Assembly: GCA_030429345.1 (NCBI GenBank)
Contig: JAUIFJ010000006.1
Coordinates: 99,258-163,257, forward strand
Reading direction: 5' to 3'
DNA: 64,000 bases
DNA from: a bacterium
Lineage (GTDB): Bacteria; CAIWAD01
Positions 15,803 to 25,896 of this stretch are shown piece by piece (within the stretch, counting starts at the first letter, position 1; each line of letters opens with the position of its first letter). The position numbers and the translations under genes were made by a program. The notes beneath the pieces are model-generated. The model saw only the letters and a list, made by a program, of their open reading frames with translations, made no database searches and was not told the DNA's origin.

Positions 15803-15957
15803 GGAAGCAAAGTGCGGCAATCCTTCAAAAGCCGCCAGCATAAATCGCCCACCGCCCGGCCAGGATGAGCGGAGTCCCGGACTCCAGGCCATTGTCGCCG
15901 GCCGAAGCATTCCCCTTTCGGCATTCCCCGGAGATCGGCAGCCTGCAGGAGGTTGTC

Positions 15958-18795
15958 CTAGCGCAACACTGTCACCCGGTAGAAACGCTGCGCGGCGCCA
16001 TCGTTCGGGCCCTGCCAGGTGCTGCCCGGCACCGAGAAGGCCGGGTCTTCCGGAAAGTCGAAGGGGTCGTCGGAGACGTAGACATTGTAGGACAGCGCTC
16101 CGGCGACCGCGTCCCAGTCCAGCTGGATGAAGGGGCCGCCGCTGGAAATGCGCAGGTCGGTGATGCCGTCCTCGGAGGGCGGGAAGAGGTCCCGCACCAG
16201 GCGCACATGATTGTAGACGCGCACGACATCCCCCTGTGGGCCGTGGCCGTGGGGGAAGTCGCCCGGAGTGCCCGCCTTCAGGTCCGCGCGCTGGGCGCCC
16301 GCGCCGTGGACATCCAGCAGCACCCAGTTGCCGGACTCCGGCGGGGACTCGATCCAGCCCAGGGCCTCACCGAAGGCGACGACCATCGCCCAGCTGCCGT
16401 CCGTCTCGTTCTCGTGGGTCGTGCTCGACCAGTAGCAGGGGTAATTCGGATTGCCGCCCTCGTCGGTGATCTGCGAACTCTGGAAGAGCGAATCGATCGC
16501 CGGGGAGCCGGTCGCCTGGGGAGAGCGCCCATAGTCGACGATCGACTGCAGCTCCTTGACATCGGGCACGCGCCAGTCGTCGTAGCCCAGGTAGTCTTCC
16601 GTGTTGCGCTGTCGGGCCAGGGCCAGGGCCTCTTCCCAGTTCAGCGCCGCGCCGCTGTCGTCCAGCTGCCACATGCGTGCCGTTGCCAGGTCCGTGATCG
16701 TTCCGTCGCCGTTGTCGACGAAATCGTTCTGGCCGTAGTCCGCGCCGCCCCGCACGTATTGCACGTAGAAGAGCTTGTCCTCTTCCCCGCCTCCGGGTTC
16801 GACCAGGGGATAGCCCTTGACGCGGCCATCGGCGAAGTTGACGCCGAAGACACTGTCGTCGCCGTTCATCGTCTGTCCCGTATACAGAGTCGTGCTCAGG
16901 TACTGGGCGTCGATCAGCCGCTCTCCGGCCAGGGTATCGCCGTAGCCGAACTCGAAGTACGAGGTATCCAGGAATGGAATGAACTGCTGGGGATCCGGTC
17001 CGCTGATGTCCTTGCCGCTGGCCAGGAAGAGCGAGTACAGTTCCTTCAGCGTCGGCACGCGCCAGTCCGTGTGTCCCGCCAGCGTCAGCCCGGCCGCCTC
17101 ACTCAGGGCCTGGTCCAGGGAGCGCTTGTCGGCGACATCGATCGTGCCGTTGCCGTCCTGGTCCGTGGTCGCCTGCCACATCAGCCCCGTGACCAGGTCC
17201 GTCACCGTGCCGTTGCCGTTGTCCGTATACACCGGCGGGTTGCCCTGGTGCTGGCAGTCCTGGCCGTGGAAAGGCGCGCCCGTCGCGGGGGGCGTGATCG
17301 GCGCGCTGTTGTCGAAGCAGGTGTCCTGACCCGTGTCGACCAGCGGATAGTCGGCACTGCCGCCGCCGAAGGCCGGCAGCTCGATGAAATCGCCGGGTGT
17401 CAGGTCCTGGCCGGCGAAGCCTGCATAGTCCGCAGCATAGCGTTCGATCTTGAAGACCGCGTTCTGCCGGCTGAGCACGCCACCCGGAATCGCCGCCCCC
17501 TGCTGCAGGGGACCGGCCAGCACCACCGGATTGATGTACTCCCAGAGGATCTCGGAGTCCGGGCTCACTTCCAGGAAGATTCCCAGGGACCCGGCGCAGA
17601 GCAGCGTGTTGCCGTTGGGTTGCCGCGTGGCGCCGGAGACATTGCGCGAGTAGAGGTCCGTCGGCGTGTCCGCCGCGTAGATCCAGACCGGCGCCTGCGG
17701 TCCCCAGGCCGTTCCCGGGGCGGGAGTGCCGTAGTCGCCCGAAGCATCGACGGGCGGGACGATTTCGTCTACGGTGGAATAACTGCCATCCGGCCGGTTG
17801 CCGCCGTTGTTGAAGACCAGGATGTTCCCTTCCCCCGGCCGGCCCGGCTCGATCCAGCGCGCGTCGTGCAGGCCGTAGAACTGCTGGTCGGCCTCCGTGC
17901 CCGCGCCATAGGCCCGCGGATTGCCCCAGCGGTAGAGCAGGTCGCCGCCCCTGCCGCTGTTGCCGCCGCTGCTGGAGGCGGCCTCGGCGGTGGTCGTGCT
18001 GTGATCGATGACCCAGAACTCGTGGAAGAAGCGCGAGCTGATCACGATCTGGTCCAGCTCGGCATTGTAGTCGATGCCGTTGACATGGTTCCAGTCGGCA
18101 TTGGAGGCCTGGTTGGGATTGGTGTAGTAGTTGATGTCGATCCGTTCCGGGTGCTCGGCGATCACGCCGTAATTGGCCTTTGTCGAGTCGTGATCCTGCA
18201 CCAGGTGATCCCAGACATGCCATTCCCAGACGATGGTGCCGCCCGATGCGCCGTCCGGCTCGACCTCGATGATGTGATCCGGCCACAACTCGCCGTTGCC
18301 CAGGTTGTCCGGATTGCGGCCCGCGGCGATCGCCTCGGCGGCGGTCTTCAGCTCCCAGGCGATCATCAGCACATTGCCGTTGGGCAGGGCCTCGACATCG
18401 TGATGCAGGCGGACCTCGGCGCTGTTGTATTCGAACTCCCAGACCAGGTTGCTGTCCCAGTCCAGCATCTCGACGCGACCGCCCGCTCCGCCGGCGTTCA
18501 TCGAGCCCAGGTTCGGCGCCTTGGAGGTGCGCAAGAGTTCCCCGCTCTCCAGGAAATAGGCGGCAAAGGCCGGCTGTTCGGCGCTGCTCCAGGAATGCAC
18601 CTCCCGCCCCGCGTTGTCGATCAGGTAGGTCTCCGTATACCGATTGGGCGCGAAGAGGGTGTAGCCCGGCTGGGAAGCGGGGTCATTGATGAAGAGGCCG
18701 ACGGTCTGCTGTGCCTGTAGCGGCTGCAGGGCCACGGCCAGCAGGCCGAGCAGAAGCACCGGCTTCAGGCCGGCGGAGTAAGAATTCCGTAGCAT
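15958..18795 (-). CDS. Secreted arylsulfotransferase-like protein fused to two Lcl (DUF1566) domains
   Basis: The 945-residue product has a signal peptide (LLLGLLAVALQPLQA). Residues about 30-480 match the ASST-type beta propeller (HHDVEALPNGNVLMIAWE, GIDYNAELDQIVISSRFF, ATRQPNGNTLLCAG). Two Lcl/DUF1566 domains follow, near 520-665 and 690-850, each opening with a DNGNGT/DNGDGT-TDL...MWQ block and containing DWRVP..KEL. A fibronectin-like tail closes the chain (LDWDAVAGALSYNVYVSDDP). A real sulfotransferase role is not shown; the propeller may serve binding. It follows the porin-like gene by 145 bp on the same strand. Confidence 0.8.
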   Translation of the reverse strand: MLRNSYSAGLKPVLLLGLLAVALQPLQAQQTVGLFINDPASQPGYTLFAPNRYTETYLIDNAGREVHSWSSAEQPAFAAYFLESGELLRTSKAPNLGSMNAGGAGGRVEMLDWDSNLVWEFEYNSAEVRLHHDVEALPNGNVLMIAWELKTAAEAIAAGRNPDNLGNGELWPDHIIEVEPDGASGGTIVWEWHVWDHLVQDHDSTKANYGVIAEHPERIDINYYTNPNQASNADWNHVNGIDYNAELDQIVISSRFFHEFWVIDHSTTTAEAASSSGGNSGRGGDLLYRWGNPRAYGAGTEADQQFYGLHDARWIEPGRPGEGNILVFNNGGNRPDGSYSTVDEIVPPVDASGDYGTPAPGTAWGPQAPVWIYAADTPTDLYSRNVSGATRQPNGNTLLCAGSLGIFLEVSPDSEILWEYINPVVLAGPLQQGAAIPGGVLSRQNAVFKIERYAADYAGFAGQDLTPGDFIELPAFGGGSADYPLVDTGQDTCFDNSAPITPPATGAPFHGQDCQHQGNPPVYTDNGNGTVTDLVTGLMWQATTDQDGNGTIDVADKRSLDQALSEAAGLTLAGHTDWRVPTLKELYSLFLASGKDISGPDPQQFIPFLDTSYFEFGYGDTLAGERLIDAQYLSTTLYTGQTMNGDDSVFGVNFADGRVKGYPLVEPGGGEEDKLFYVQYVRGGADYGQNDFVDNGDGTITDLATARMWQLDDSGAALNWEEALALARQRNTEDYLGYDDWRVPDVKELQSIVDYGRSPQATGSPAIDSLFQSSQITDEGGNPNYPCYWSSTTHENETDGSWAMVVAFGEALGWIESPPESGNWVLLDVHGAGAQRADLKAGTPGDFPHGHGPQGDVVRVYNHVRLVRDLFPPSEDGITDLRISSGGPFIQLDWDAVAGALSYNVYVSDDPFDFPEDPAFSVPGSTWQGPNDGAAQRFYRVTVLR

Positions 18796-18940
18796 GGGTG
18801 TCCCTTTTCCAATCGAGCGGCCGGGGAGACCGCTTCCTTCATTGACTGCAGGCCAACATAGGGTTTGCGGGAAAGCCGGGACAGCTTCAGGCGCGGAAGG
18901 CGGAAATCGACCTGCCGGGCGAACAGGGCAGCCACGCACC

Positions 18941-20257
18941 TCAGAATGCGGCGCAGACCCCCAGCAAAAGGACTTCGCTGCGCGCGTCCGCCTGGCTGTG
19001 GGTGGTACCCGGGTCGCCTGTGGGATCGAAGGGATCCGGCCCGCTGATGAAGTTGAGCGGCACATAGCCGCGCGTCCGGATCACCTCGGCGAAGCCCTTG
19101 AAGGACTTCGTCCAGAAGAACTCGCAGCCCAGCACGGCCTGGCTCTGCTTTTCCCAGGGACTGCCTTCAGGCCCGGCGATGAACTCGCTGTAATGGGCCG
19201 AAAGGGCCATCCGCCGCCCGGCGGAAAGCATCCAGGCCTGTTTCGCTCCCAGCCCCAGGGAGGACACCGCGCTGGCTTCGTAGACATTCAAGGGCGGATG
19301 CGGGTTGTGCGTGCCGGGCCATTCCTTCGTCGTTTCCGCGTACTCCGCGATCAGCGTCGTGCCCTGTACGACAAGCCGCGCATTCAGGTCCCAGGCCGGA
19401 TTGCGATAGCCGTCGCCGCTGGAGAAGTGTGTCACGGGAAAGGGCTGGTTGTAGGCCGAGCCGTCCATGTAGCTCGCGCCCAGGCGCAGCTGCCCCTTTT
19501 CGATGGGAATGCGCCAGGACAGGTCGACGGCGGAATTGGCCACGTCGTCCGGGGTCGCGTCCCCGGAATTGGCCGCGCGGAACTGCGCGCCTCCCTGGAT
19601 CGCCATCAGCCGCAGGCCCAGGGATTCGCCCTGGTAGCCGACCAGGCCGCCGAAGGCCAGCCCGCCGAAGGCATGCCACACGGTGGAGGCGGTGAAGGGA
19701 TTGACCGTCTCCGTCAGGCCGAAGGGGACGGCCATCTTGCCCAGCGAGGCGTAGAAGGGCGATTTCTCCGGATTGCCGAAAAGGAACCAGCCCCGTCGCA
19801 GCGAGACCTGGTTGCGCTCGATGCTGGTCATGGTGCCGCTGCCGAAACTCTGCTCCGGATTGTAGAGCAGCTGGAAGTGCAGCGCCGTCCAGGAAGTCAG
19901 CCGACCGCTGAAGTGCAGCCGGGCCTCGTGGAGCACCAGTTCGGAAGCGCTCTTCCCGCCCTGGTTGTTCTTCGTCGGGTGGCGCATCAGGTAGCCGAAC
20001 TTGGCCTCCGTGTTGCTGCGCTGCAGATCGCCGATCGCCGTCAGCGAAGCGCCCACGACCAGGGAGCGCTCCGGCAGAATCCCCTCCTCCAGCGCCTGGC
20101 GGAAGAGCAGCTGCTTCCGGTTGATGCTCCGGGTCTGGTCCAGCAGCTCGTAGCTGAAGCCGGAGCGCAGGAGCAGCCGCGCCTCCGTTTCGGCAGCCTG
20201 GAGATGCACCGCGGCGGCGAGGCCAAGGAAAGCCATGGCGATGATAGTGGAAGGCAC
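18941..20257 (-). CDS. Porin-like outer-membrane protein
   Basis: The 438-residue product is a predicted outer-membrane barrel: signal peptide (IIAMAFLGLAAAVHLQA), many alternating strands (LHFSGRLTSWTALHFQLLYN, FYASLGKMAVPFGLTETVN, WDLNARLVVQGTTLIAEYA) and a final strand ending in F (LLLGVCAAF). The start is GTG because GGGAG lies 9 bp before it and it begins the signal peptide; an ATG seven codons later is a weaker choice. The fold resembles phosphate-selective or OprP-type porins in outline only. Confidence 0.75.
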   Translation of the reverse strand: MPSTIIAMAFLGLAAAVHLQAAETEARLLLRSGFSYELLDQTRSINRKQLLFRQALEEGILPERSLVVGASLTAIGDLQRSNTEAKFGYLMRHPTKNNQGGKSASELVLHEARLHFSGRLTSWTALHFQLLYNPEQSFGSGTMTSIERNQVSLRRGWFLFGNPEKSPFYASLGKMAVPFGLTETVNPFTASTVWHAFGGLAFGGLVGYQGESLGLRLMAIQGGAQFRAANSGDATPDDVANSAVDLSWRIPIEKGQLRLGASYMDGSAYNQPFPVTHFSSGDGYRNPAWDLNARLVVQGTTLIAEYAETTKEWPGTHNPHPPLNVYEASAVSSLGLGAKQAWMLSAGRRMALSAHYSEFIAGPEGSPWEKQSQAVLGCEFFWTKSFKGFAEVIRTRGYVPLNFISGPDPFDPTGDPGTTHSQADARSEVLLLGVCAAF

Positions 20258-20339
20258 GCTTCGATCTCCCGCTAGGCGACTGCACTTCGACCGGCAATGG
20301 GCCGGCTCGCTGGATTCTCTGTATGGGGATCGGCAGAAC

Positions 20340-20382
20340 GGGGTGGGGGGTTTACCTGGGGTGATGGGGGGGAGTCGGGGGG
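20340..20382 (+). other. G-rich tract with quadruplex-forming pattern in a divergent promoter region
   Basis: Five G runs of 4, 6, 4, 7 and 6 bases are separated by loops of 1 to 7 bases. This sits in the 408-bp gene-free gap between the divergent porin and cotransporter genes; nothing else stands out in that gap. Confidence 0.7.
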
Positions 20383-20665
20383 ACTGCGCTGCAGGATGGC
20401 GCATTCACCCTTTTCAGGCTGGACGATGGCGCGCACTCGCCGAACACAACCTTTTCGACTCGGCGATCTCCTGCCCCGGTTCGTATTTTCTGAAGACTCC
20501 CCGTTCCGGCAGGGTGCCTGCGGCCCAAGCGTCGGATGCCTGTCTCCATCGGGAAGGTCCACGACCACGGCGGCCCTTGCCGGAGAGATCCGGCTCATAC
20601 TGGCGGACGCGACGAGCCGGAACTCGCAGGGCTCCTCGACGTCCCGCTCGCTGAGGATTCCATAG

Positions 20666-23059
20666 ATGAACGATGTGACTCCGCCCGCCAAGGGACACGG
20701 CTTCGGCACCAGTCCCGTCTTCCTGGCATCGATCAGCACGATCCTGGGGGCGATCCTCTTCCTGCGCTTCGGCTATGCGGTGGGCCATGTCGGGCTGCTC
20801 GGCGCCCTGGCGATCATTCTGATCGGCCATGCGGTGACCATCCCCACCGGCCTGGCCGTCTCCGAGATCGCGACCAACCTCAAGGTGGAGGGCGGCGGCG
20901 CCTATTTCATTATCAGCCGCTCCTTCGGCAAGGTGGTCGGCGGGGCGATCGGCACGACGCTCTACCTTTCCCAGGCCATTTCGGTGGCCTTCTACATGAT
21001 CGCCATGTCCATCGCCTTCCAGCCATTGCTGGATCTCGTATACGAACATTACGGCTTCCTGCCCGATACGCGCCTGATCAGCATTCCGGCGACGCTGATC
21101 CTGATCGTGATCCTTTTGCGCAAGGGCGCGCAGCTGGGCGTCAGCGTGCTCGTCGTCGTCACGGCCATCCTGGCGCTGTCGCTGGTCTTCTTCTTCCTGG
21201 GCACGCCGCTGGACTCCTCGGGCTCGATCGACCTGATCGCGCGCGTGGACAATCCGGATGATTTCTTCAAGGTCTTCGCCATCGTCTTTCCGGCCTTTAC
21301 GGGCATGATCGCCGGCATCGGGCTCTCCGGCGACCTGGCCAATCCGCGCAAGTCGATTCCCCTGGGCACGATGACGGCGACCCTGTTCGGCATGGCCGTA
21401 TACATCCTCGTCGTCTTCAAGCTGGCCTACTCGGCCACCCCGGAACAGCTGGCCGGTGACGAGCTGATCATGGGCAAGATCTCCCTCTGGGGCCCGGCGA
21501 TCCTGCTCGGCCTGGGCGCGGCCTCGCTCTCCTCCGCCATCGGCTCCTTCCTGGTAGCGCCGCGCACCCTGCAGGCCCTCGCCGCCGACGGCGTGCTCCC
21601 CGGCGAGAACCTCGGCCGCATGCTGGCGCAGGGACGGGGCAAGACCAACGAGCCGCTCAACGCCACGCTGCTGACCTCCGTGATCGTGCTCTTCTTCCTC
21701 TCGCTGGGCAGCATCGATTTTGTCGCACAGATCATCTCGATGTTCTTCATGATCACCTACGGCACGCTCTGCGCGATCAGCTTCATCGAGCATTTCGCCG
21801 GCAATCCCTCCTACCGCCCGACCTTCAAGACCAAGTGGTACCTGAGCCTGCTCGGCGCTGTGGCCTCCTTCTGGATGATGTTCAAGATGCAGCCCTTCTT
21901 CGCGGCGGTTGCCGTGATCCTGATGGGCCTGACCTACCTGGGCATCAAGCGCAGCACGGACGAGGAACAGGATCTTGCCGCCTCGGTCCAGGGCGCGCTC
22001 TTCCAGCTGACGCGCTGGCTGCAGGTCGTCACACAGAAGAAGCAGAGCGGCTCCACCAGCACGGTCTACTGGCGGCCTTCGCTGATCGCCATCTCCAGCT
22101 CCTCCCGCAACCGGCTGGCGCCCTTCGAGTTGACCCGCTGGATCTGCCACCACTTCGGCTTCGGCACCTACATGCACTTCATCAAGAAGCCCCTGGCGGA
22201 GGAAAGCAAGCGCGAGGCCGTCGAGTTCTATGCCGACCTGATCAAGCAGACGGAACTCAGCCGGGCCAACATCTATGTGAACACGATCATCAGCCCGAGC
22301 TTCATCAGCGCTGTCGCACAGCTGGTGCAGACGCCGGGCATTTCCGGCATGAAGAACAACAGCATCCTCTTCGAGTTCACGCAGAAGGACACAAGCGAAC
22401 TGCCGGAAATCATCCAGGGCTGCAACTACGCCGCGCTGGCCGGCTTCAACATCTGCCTGCTGCGCTCCGGCGAGCGCCATTTCGGCTACAAGACGGACAT
22501 CCACCTCTGGCTCACGCCGGGCGACTTCAGCAACGCGACGGTGATGCTGCTTTTGTCCTACATCATTCTCGGGCACCCGGAATGGTCAAGGGGGAAGATC
22601 AAGCTCTTCACGGCGATCCGGGAGAACAATGTAGACGTACAGCTGAAGCGCCTAAACCGCCTGATCGACCAGGGCCGCATTCCCATCTCCCACAGCAATG
22701 TGCACTGCGTGCCATTGAGCCCTGACACGCCCTTCGACGAGGTCGTCAGCCAGTACTCCCACAAGGCGGACCTTGTCATCGCCGGCCTCTCCGTGGCCAA
22801 ACTGATCCGGGACGAAGGGTCCTTCCTGAAGGGCTTTGACGGCATCAGCGACATCCTCTTTATTCAGGCGGGACAGCACCTGAGGATCACGGATGAGCTG
22901 GAAGAGGAGTTGATTCTGACGGATGAGGATGTGGTGGCGGAACAGGAGCGGAAGGTCGCTGAGGAGGATGAATCCTCGAATTCCTCAGATGAGGCAGTAG
23001 GTGGGATGAGTCACACGGATGGCGAGGGTGAGAAGGGGGAGAAGCCGTCGGAGGGGTAG
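20666..23059 (+). CDS. SLC12-type cation-chloride cotransporter homologue (APC superfamily)
   Basis: The 797-residue protein has about 12 membrane helices starting at residue 15 (FLASISTILGAILFLRFGYAVG), including the GGGAYFIISRSFG motif, GIGLSGDLANPRKSIPLGT and LGAASLSSAIGSFLVAPRTL, which mark the SLC12 branch of amino-acid/cation-chloride carriers. A long cytosolic C-terminal domain of about 330 residues follows (from about 460), ending in an acidic tail. Ion specificity cannot be read from the sequence. It faces the porin gene divergently and is the last high-GC gene before the island. Confidence 0.85.
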   Translation: MNDVTPPAKGHGFGTSPVFLASISTILGAILFLRFGYAVGHVGLLGALAIILIGHAVTIPTGLAVSEIATNLKVEGGGAYFIISRSFGKVVGGAIGTTLYLSQAISVAFYMIAMSIAFQPLLDLVYEHYGFLPDTRLISIPATLILIVILLRKGAQLGVSVLVVVTAILALSLVFFFLGTPLDSSGSIDLIARVDNPDDFFKVFAIVFPAFTGMIAGIGLSGDLANPRKSIPLGTMTATLFGMAVYILVVFKLAYSATPEQLAGDELIMGKISLWGPAILLGLGAASLSSAIGSFLVAPRTLQALAADGVLPGENLGRMLAQGRGKTNEPLNATLLTSVIVLFFLSLGSIDFVAQIISMFFMITYGTLCAISFIEHFAGNPSYRPTFKTKWYLSLLGAVASFWMMFKMQPFFAAVAVILMGLTYLGIKRSTDEEQDLAASVQGALFQLTRWLQVVTQKKQSGSTSTVYWRPSLIAISSSSRNRLAPFELTRWICHHFGFGTYMHFIKKPLAEESKREAVEFYADLIKQTELSRANIYVNTIISPSFISAVAQLVQTPGISGMKNNSILFEFTQKDTSELPEIIQGCNYAALAGFNICLLRSGERHFGYKTDIHLWLTPGDFSNATVMLLLSYIILGHPEWSRGKIKLFTAIRENNVDVQLKRLNRLIDQGRIPISHSNVHCVPLSPDTPFDEVVSQYSHKADLVIAGLSVAKLIRDEGSFLKGFDGISDILFIQAGQHLRITDELEEELILTDEDVVAEQERKVAEEDESSNSSDEAVGGMSHTDGEGEKGEKPSEG

Positions 23060-23141
23060 CTGAGGGAGTGAAAGGCATCTTCTCTATGATCGGGGTGGCA
23101 TAGTGCCGGTATGATTACAGGGGGAGGTCATCAATTTTTGA

Positions 23142-25832
23142 CTAGTCTAGAATTGTTCGACACGTCCTGAAGCCGTGCGAAATCGATGAGTTATATGGAT
23201 GCAGATTAAAACGATGTGCAGTAGTAACCTCCCGATCATCATCGTCCCATGCTCCACTTCGAAGTATTCTGCCGCCTGATAAACCTTGAGATCCAAGCGG
23301 ATCTACAACCGATTCATAGCCATACGGTTGCCACTTGTCGCCTGTCCACTCGCGCACATTTCCAGACATATCAAATAAGCCAAGTTCAGTAGCACCTCCG
23401 ACTATACTTCCCACAGGCAAAGTCCACCCATTACATGACCATGGCCAGTTTTGACTATAGTTCGAAACACTACAAGAAGGTGGATCATCGCCCCACGGAT
23501 ACTTATTACCATTTCCCAGCTTCGCAGCGTACTCCCACTCAGCTTCAGTTGGCAAACGGAACCCAATCGATTGGTACGGATTATGGTCCTCTGTTTGGTT
23601 CCACACTCCTTGATAAAATGGTGGCAAGTCATAAATCTCACTTAGCCAATCACAGAAACAAACAGCACCATACCAAGTGATATTCTTTACAGGGTGCAGG
23701 AGCGGGTCGTACGTGAGAGCGTCCACAAAGCCCCACTCGCCTGCGTTGGCTGCTCGCGTAAGTATGAATCGTGTCCCATCATATACAATCTCTGAATTAT
23801 TGTGATTTATCAAGATCAGATCTTGATCATAAGCTGTAACATAGTTCCCACTAACCTCTACATATCCTCTAAAAAGAGCCCAGTTTAATGCCGCAAGAAA
23901 CTGCTGATTTGTGATCTCAAAACTTCCTAGAAAGTATGCATTTGTTAGTTCAACTTCATGAACTGGCTCTTCAATTTCATCAAAACCCATATCAAAAGTA
24001 CCCGACGGGAATTGAGTTTCAGGAATCGCTGGAAACCCTGGTCCAGCGCCTACAGGAACTACTTTGAAGTAGCCTGATGTATTTATACCAGAAAATGGCA
24101 GTGAGAACTCTGGGCTAAGAGTAGAAGCAATCCTAGTATCAGAACTTGGCTCAAAGAACGGTAATCCGGATGAGTGAACTTCATACGTCTCAATGGCAAT
24201 TGGTGATTGACCATATGCGTCAAACTCAGGAGGAGTCCAAGTCAAATGTATCGATTCATTGACTACTGACGCAGTTAAGTCAGATATTCGAGCTAATTCA
24301 GAACCTTTAGTCACTTTCCTGACAAGGTTGGATGGCGGGCTGATATTACCAGACTGATCAACAGCTCTAAGCTCAAAATACCATACCGTTCCTGATGAAA
24401 GACCCGTAACGGTAGTATGACTAGTAGTGATCACAGATAGTAATGGATCATCCACATCTGTCCACAAGCGATCACTATCGCTTATTAACGAATCTTCTGA
24501 GCACCACAGCTCATAGCGAAGGAAGGCTCCTTCGATTGCAGGCGAAAACGCAAGTGTAACAGTTGACTCTGTGCTACTAATTGCGAATAGAACCGATGAT
24601 GTTGGCGGAATAACATCTTCATCTATGAGAACTCGCCAATCATCATCTATTCCGGGAAAACTACTGGTTCCGCTATATCCCCACAATCCAGATTCAGAAC
24701 TTCTTGCCCGGAACTCGAATGCGTACTCGCCATTTCCCGACACAAAAGTATGAGTAGTCTGGATATAGATTGAATCACTGTCTTGGAAGAAATCAACTAC
24801 TGACCAGTCTTCTGAGTCTCCATCTAAATAATCTCCATCACCATTCTCATCAATTCTAATTTCAATACTGCTTCCTTGAACTATGTTTGGATGCGTCCAG
24901 AGACATCCAATCTGTCCTGTCCTGTTCACCCACGCAGCTGGTGGTTGTGAAGGAATAGGATTAGTCGCGACTGGTGAGCTTGCGACCCCTTCTATGTAGA
25001 AATCATCGATTAACCAAGATGATTCATCTGCGAGAAAGTCCCCTTCAAAAACAAATGCGAATCGAATGTCGTTCGCATTTGTTGCCCAATCTGAAATGTC
25101 GATTATTTGCATTCCACTGCTAGACTCAGAGTAGCCCGCTAGCAGATTCCAAGAAACACCTCCATTAGTAGAGTACCTTAGCTGTGCGGATGAACTGCTA
25201 TGAACATAGTCGTGTGTGAATCCAACACTTAATTCGCCATAGCCAACGAGATTGTACGTTGGAGAGATCAGCCATTCACTCCTAGGAAGACTGAATTGCT
25301 CCTGTGAGACTCTCATAGCATAATCTTCTTCTAGCTGTAGAAAAGGCGCCCAGGGGTTTGAGCGTGATACATTTAGCGATTGCGTCGTCCAGTTCTCTGG
25401 AAATGATCCAAAACTATTAAAATCTTCAAATACTGGACTGGGTTGATCACAGTGCATTTCACCAAAATCGGTGGGAACTTGTGCGGGAATTGCTGGGCCA
25501 GGCAGATAGAACTGTGAAAAAGGATTAAAAGTATGTACTAGTGAGTCACAGCCATAGTGGATTGTTATACTGTTAATGGGTGTTGGGCTAGAAAGCTGAT
25601 CGTCTATCGCCCAAGTAAAAGTAAAGGCAGAGGGCAAACCAGCGGGACCCGAAATAGAGCCAATAAAGGCAGTTTCACCTGAGGTTAAACCTATATCCGC
25701 AGTAACTCGTATGGGGGTTGCAAACCCAGAGAAATCTTCTTCAGCTGCAGCAAACTCCACCTCGGCAAATGCTAGTGAGCCAAGTGAAATAAAAAACGAT
25801 GCAGCTAGACAAAAGACTGATGACCTTTGCAT
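23142..25832 (-). CDS. Secreted protein with FGE-sulfatase (SUMF1-like) domain
   Basis: The 896-residue product has a signal peptide (VFCLAASFFISLGSLAFA). Residues about 130-275 resemble a MAM/immune-inhibitor-like jelly roll (NWTTQSLNVSRSN ... SWLIDDFYIEG), two fibronectin-like segments follow, and the last 270 residues form an FGE-sulfatase/C-lectin fold (PSGTFDMGFDE, ITNQQFLAALNWA, GFRLPTEAEWEYAA, GLFDMSGNVREW, GFRTC). Catalytic activity is unlikely to be provable from this; many secreted members serve as binding domains. GC is clearly below neighbouring core genes. GGAG lies 7 bp before the ATG, and the upstream region is shared with the beta-helix gene. Confidence 0.85.
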   Translation of the reverse strand: MQRSSVFCLAASFFISLGSLAFAEVEFAAAEEDFSGFATPIRVTADIGLTSGETAFIGSISGPAGLPSAFTFTWAIDDQLSSPTPINSITIHYGCDSLVHTFNPFSQFYLPGPAIPAQVPTDFGEMHCDQPSPVFEDFNSFGSFPENWTTQSLNVSRSNPWAPFLQLEEDYAMRVSQEQFSLPRSEWLISPTYNLVGYGELSVGFTHDYVHSSSSAQLRYSTNGGVSWNLLAGYSESSSGMQIIDISDWATNANDIRFAFVFEGDFLADESSWLIDDFYIEGVASSPVATNPIPSQPPAAWVNRTGQIGCLWTHPNIVQGSSIEIRIDENGDGDYLDGDSEDWSVVDFFQDSDSIYIQTTHTFVSGNGEYAFEFRARSSESGLWGYSGTSSFPGIDDDWRVLIDEDVIPPTSSVLFAISSTESTVTLAFSPAIEGAFLRYELWCSEDSLISDSDRLWTDVDDPLLSVITTSHTTVTGLSSGTVWYFELRAVDQSGNISPPSNLVRKVTKGSELARISDLTASVVNESIHLTWTPPEFDAYGQSPIAIETYEVHSSGLPFFEPSSDTRIASTLSPEFSLPFSGINTSGYFKVVPVGAGPGFPAIPETQFPSGTFDMGFDEIEEPVHEVELTNAYFLGSFEITNQQFLAALNWALFRGYVEVSGNYVTAYDQDLILINHNNSEIVYDGTRFILTRAANAGEWGFVDALTYDPLLHPVKNITWYGAVCFCDWLSEIYDLPPFYQGVWNQTEDHNPYQSIGFRLPTEAEWEYAAKLGNGNKYPWGDDPPSCSVSNYSQNWPWSCNGWTLPVGSIVGGATELGLFDMSGNVREWTGDKWQPYGYESVVDPLGSQGLSGGRILRSGAWDDDDREVTTAHRFNLHPYNSSISHGFRTCRTILD

Positions 25833-25862
25833 GAGGATCTCCAGAGCAAGATGTGCGGGCTT

Positions 25863-25896
25863 TCCGAACAGTATGAACTTCTAAGCTGACATGCAC
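25863..25896 (-). repeat. Leader repeat, copy A (before the FGE-sulfatase protein)
   Basis: A 34-bp block beginning TCCGAACAGTATGAACTTC on the plus strand is identical to a block upstream of the beta-helix gene. It lies between the predicted -10 box and the start codon, so it would be transcribed as part of the 5' leader. Confidence 0.85.

Noticed and set aside
23142-23300. C-terminal FGE/C-lectin fold as a diversity-generating retroelement target
   Set aside because: The fold is right, but there is no reverse transcriptase gene, no accessory gene and no template-repeat copy of the C-terminal coding region in the window.
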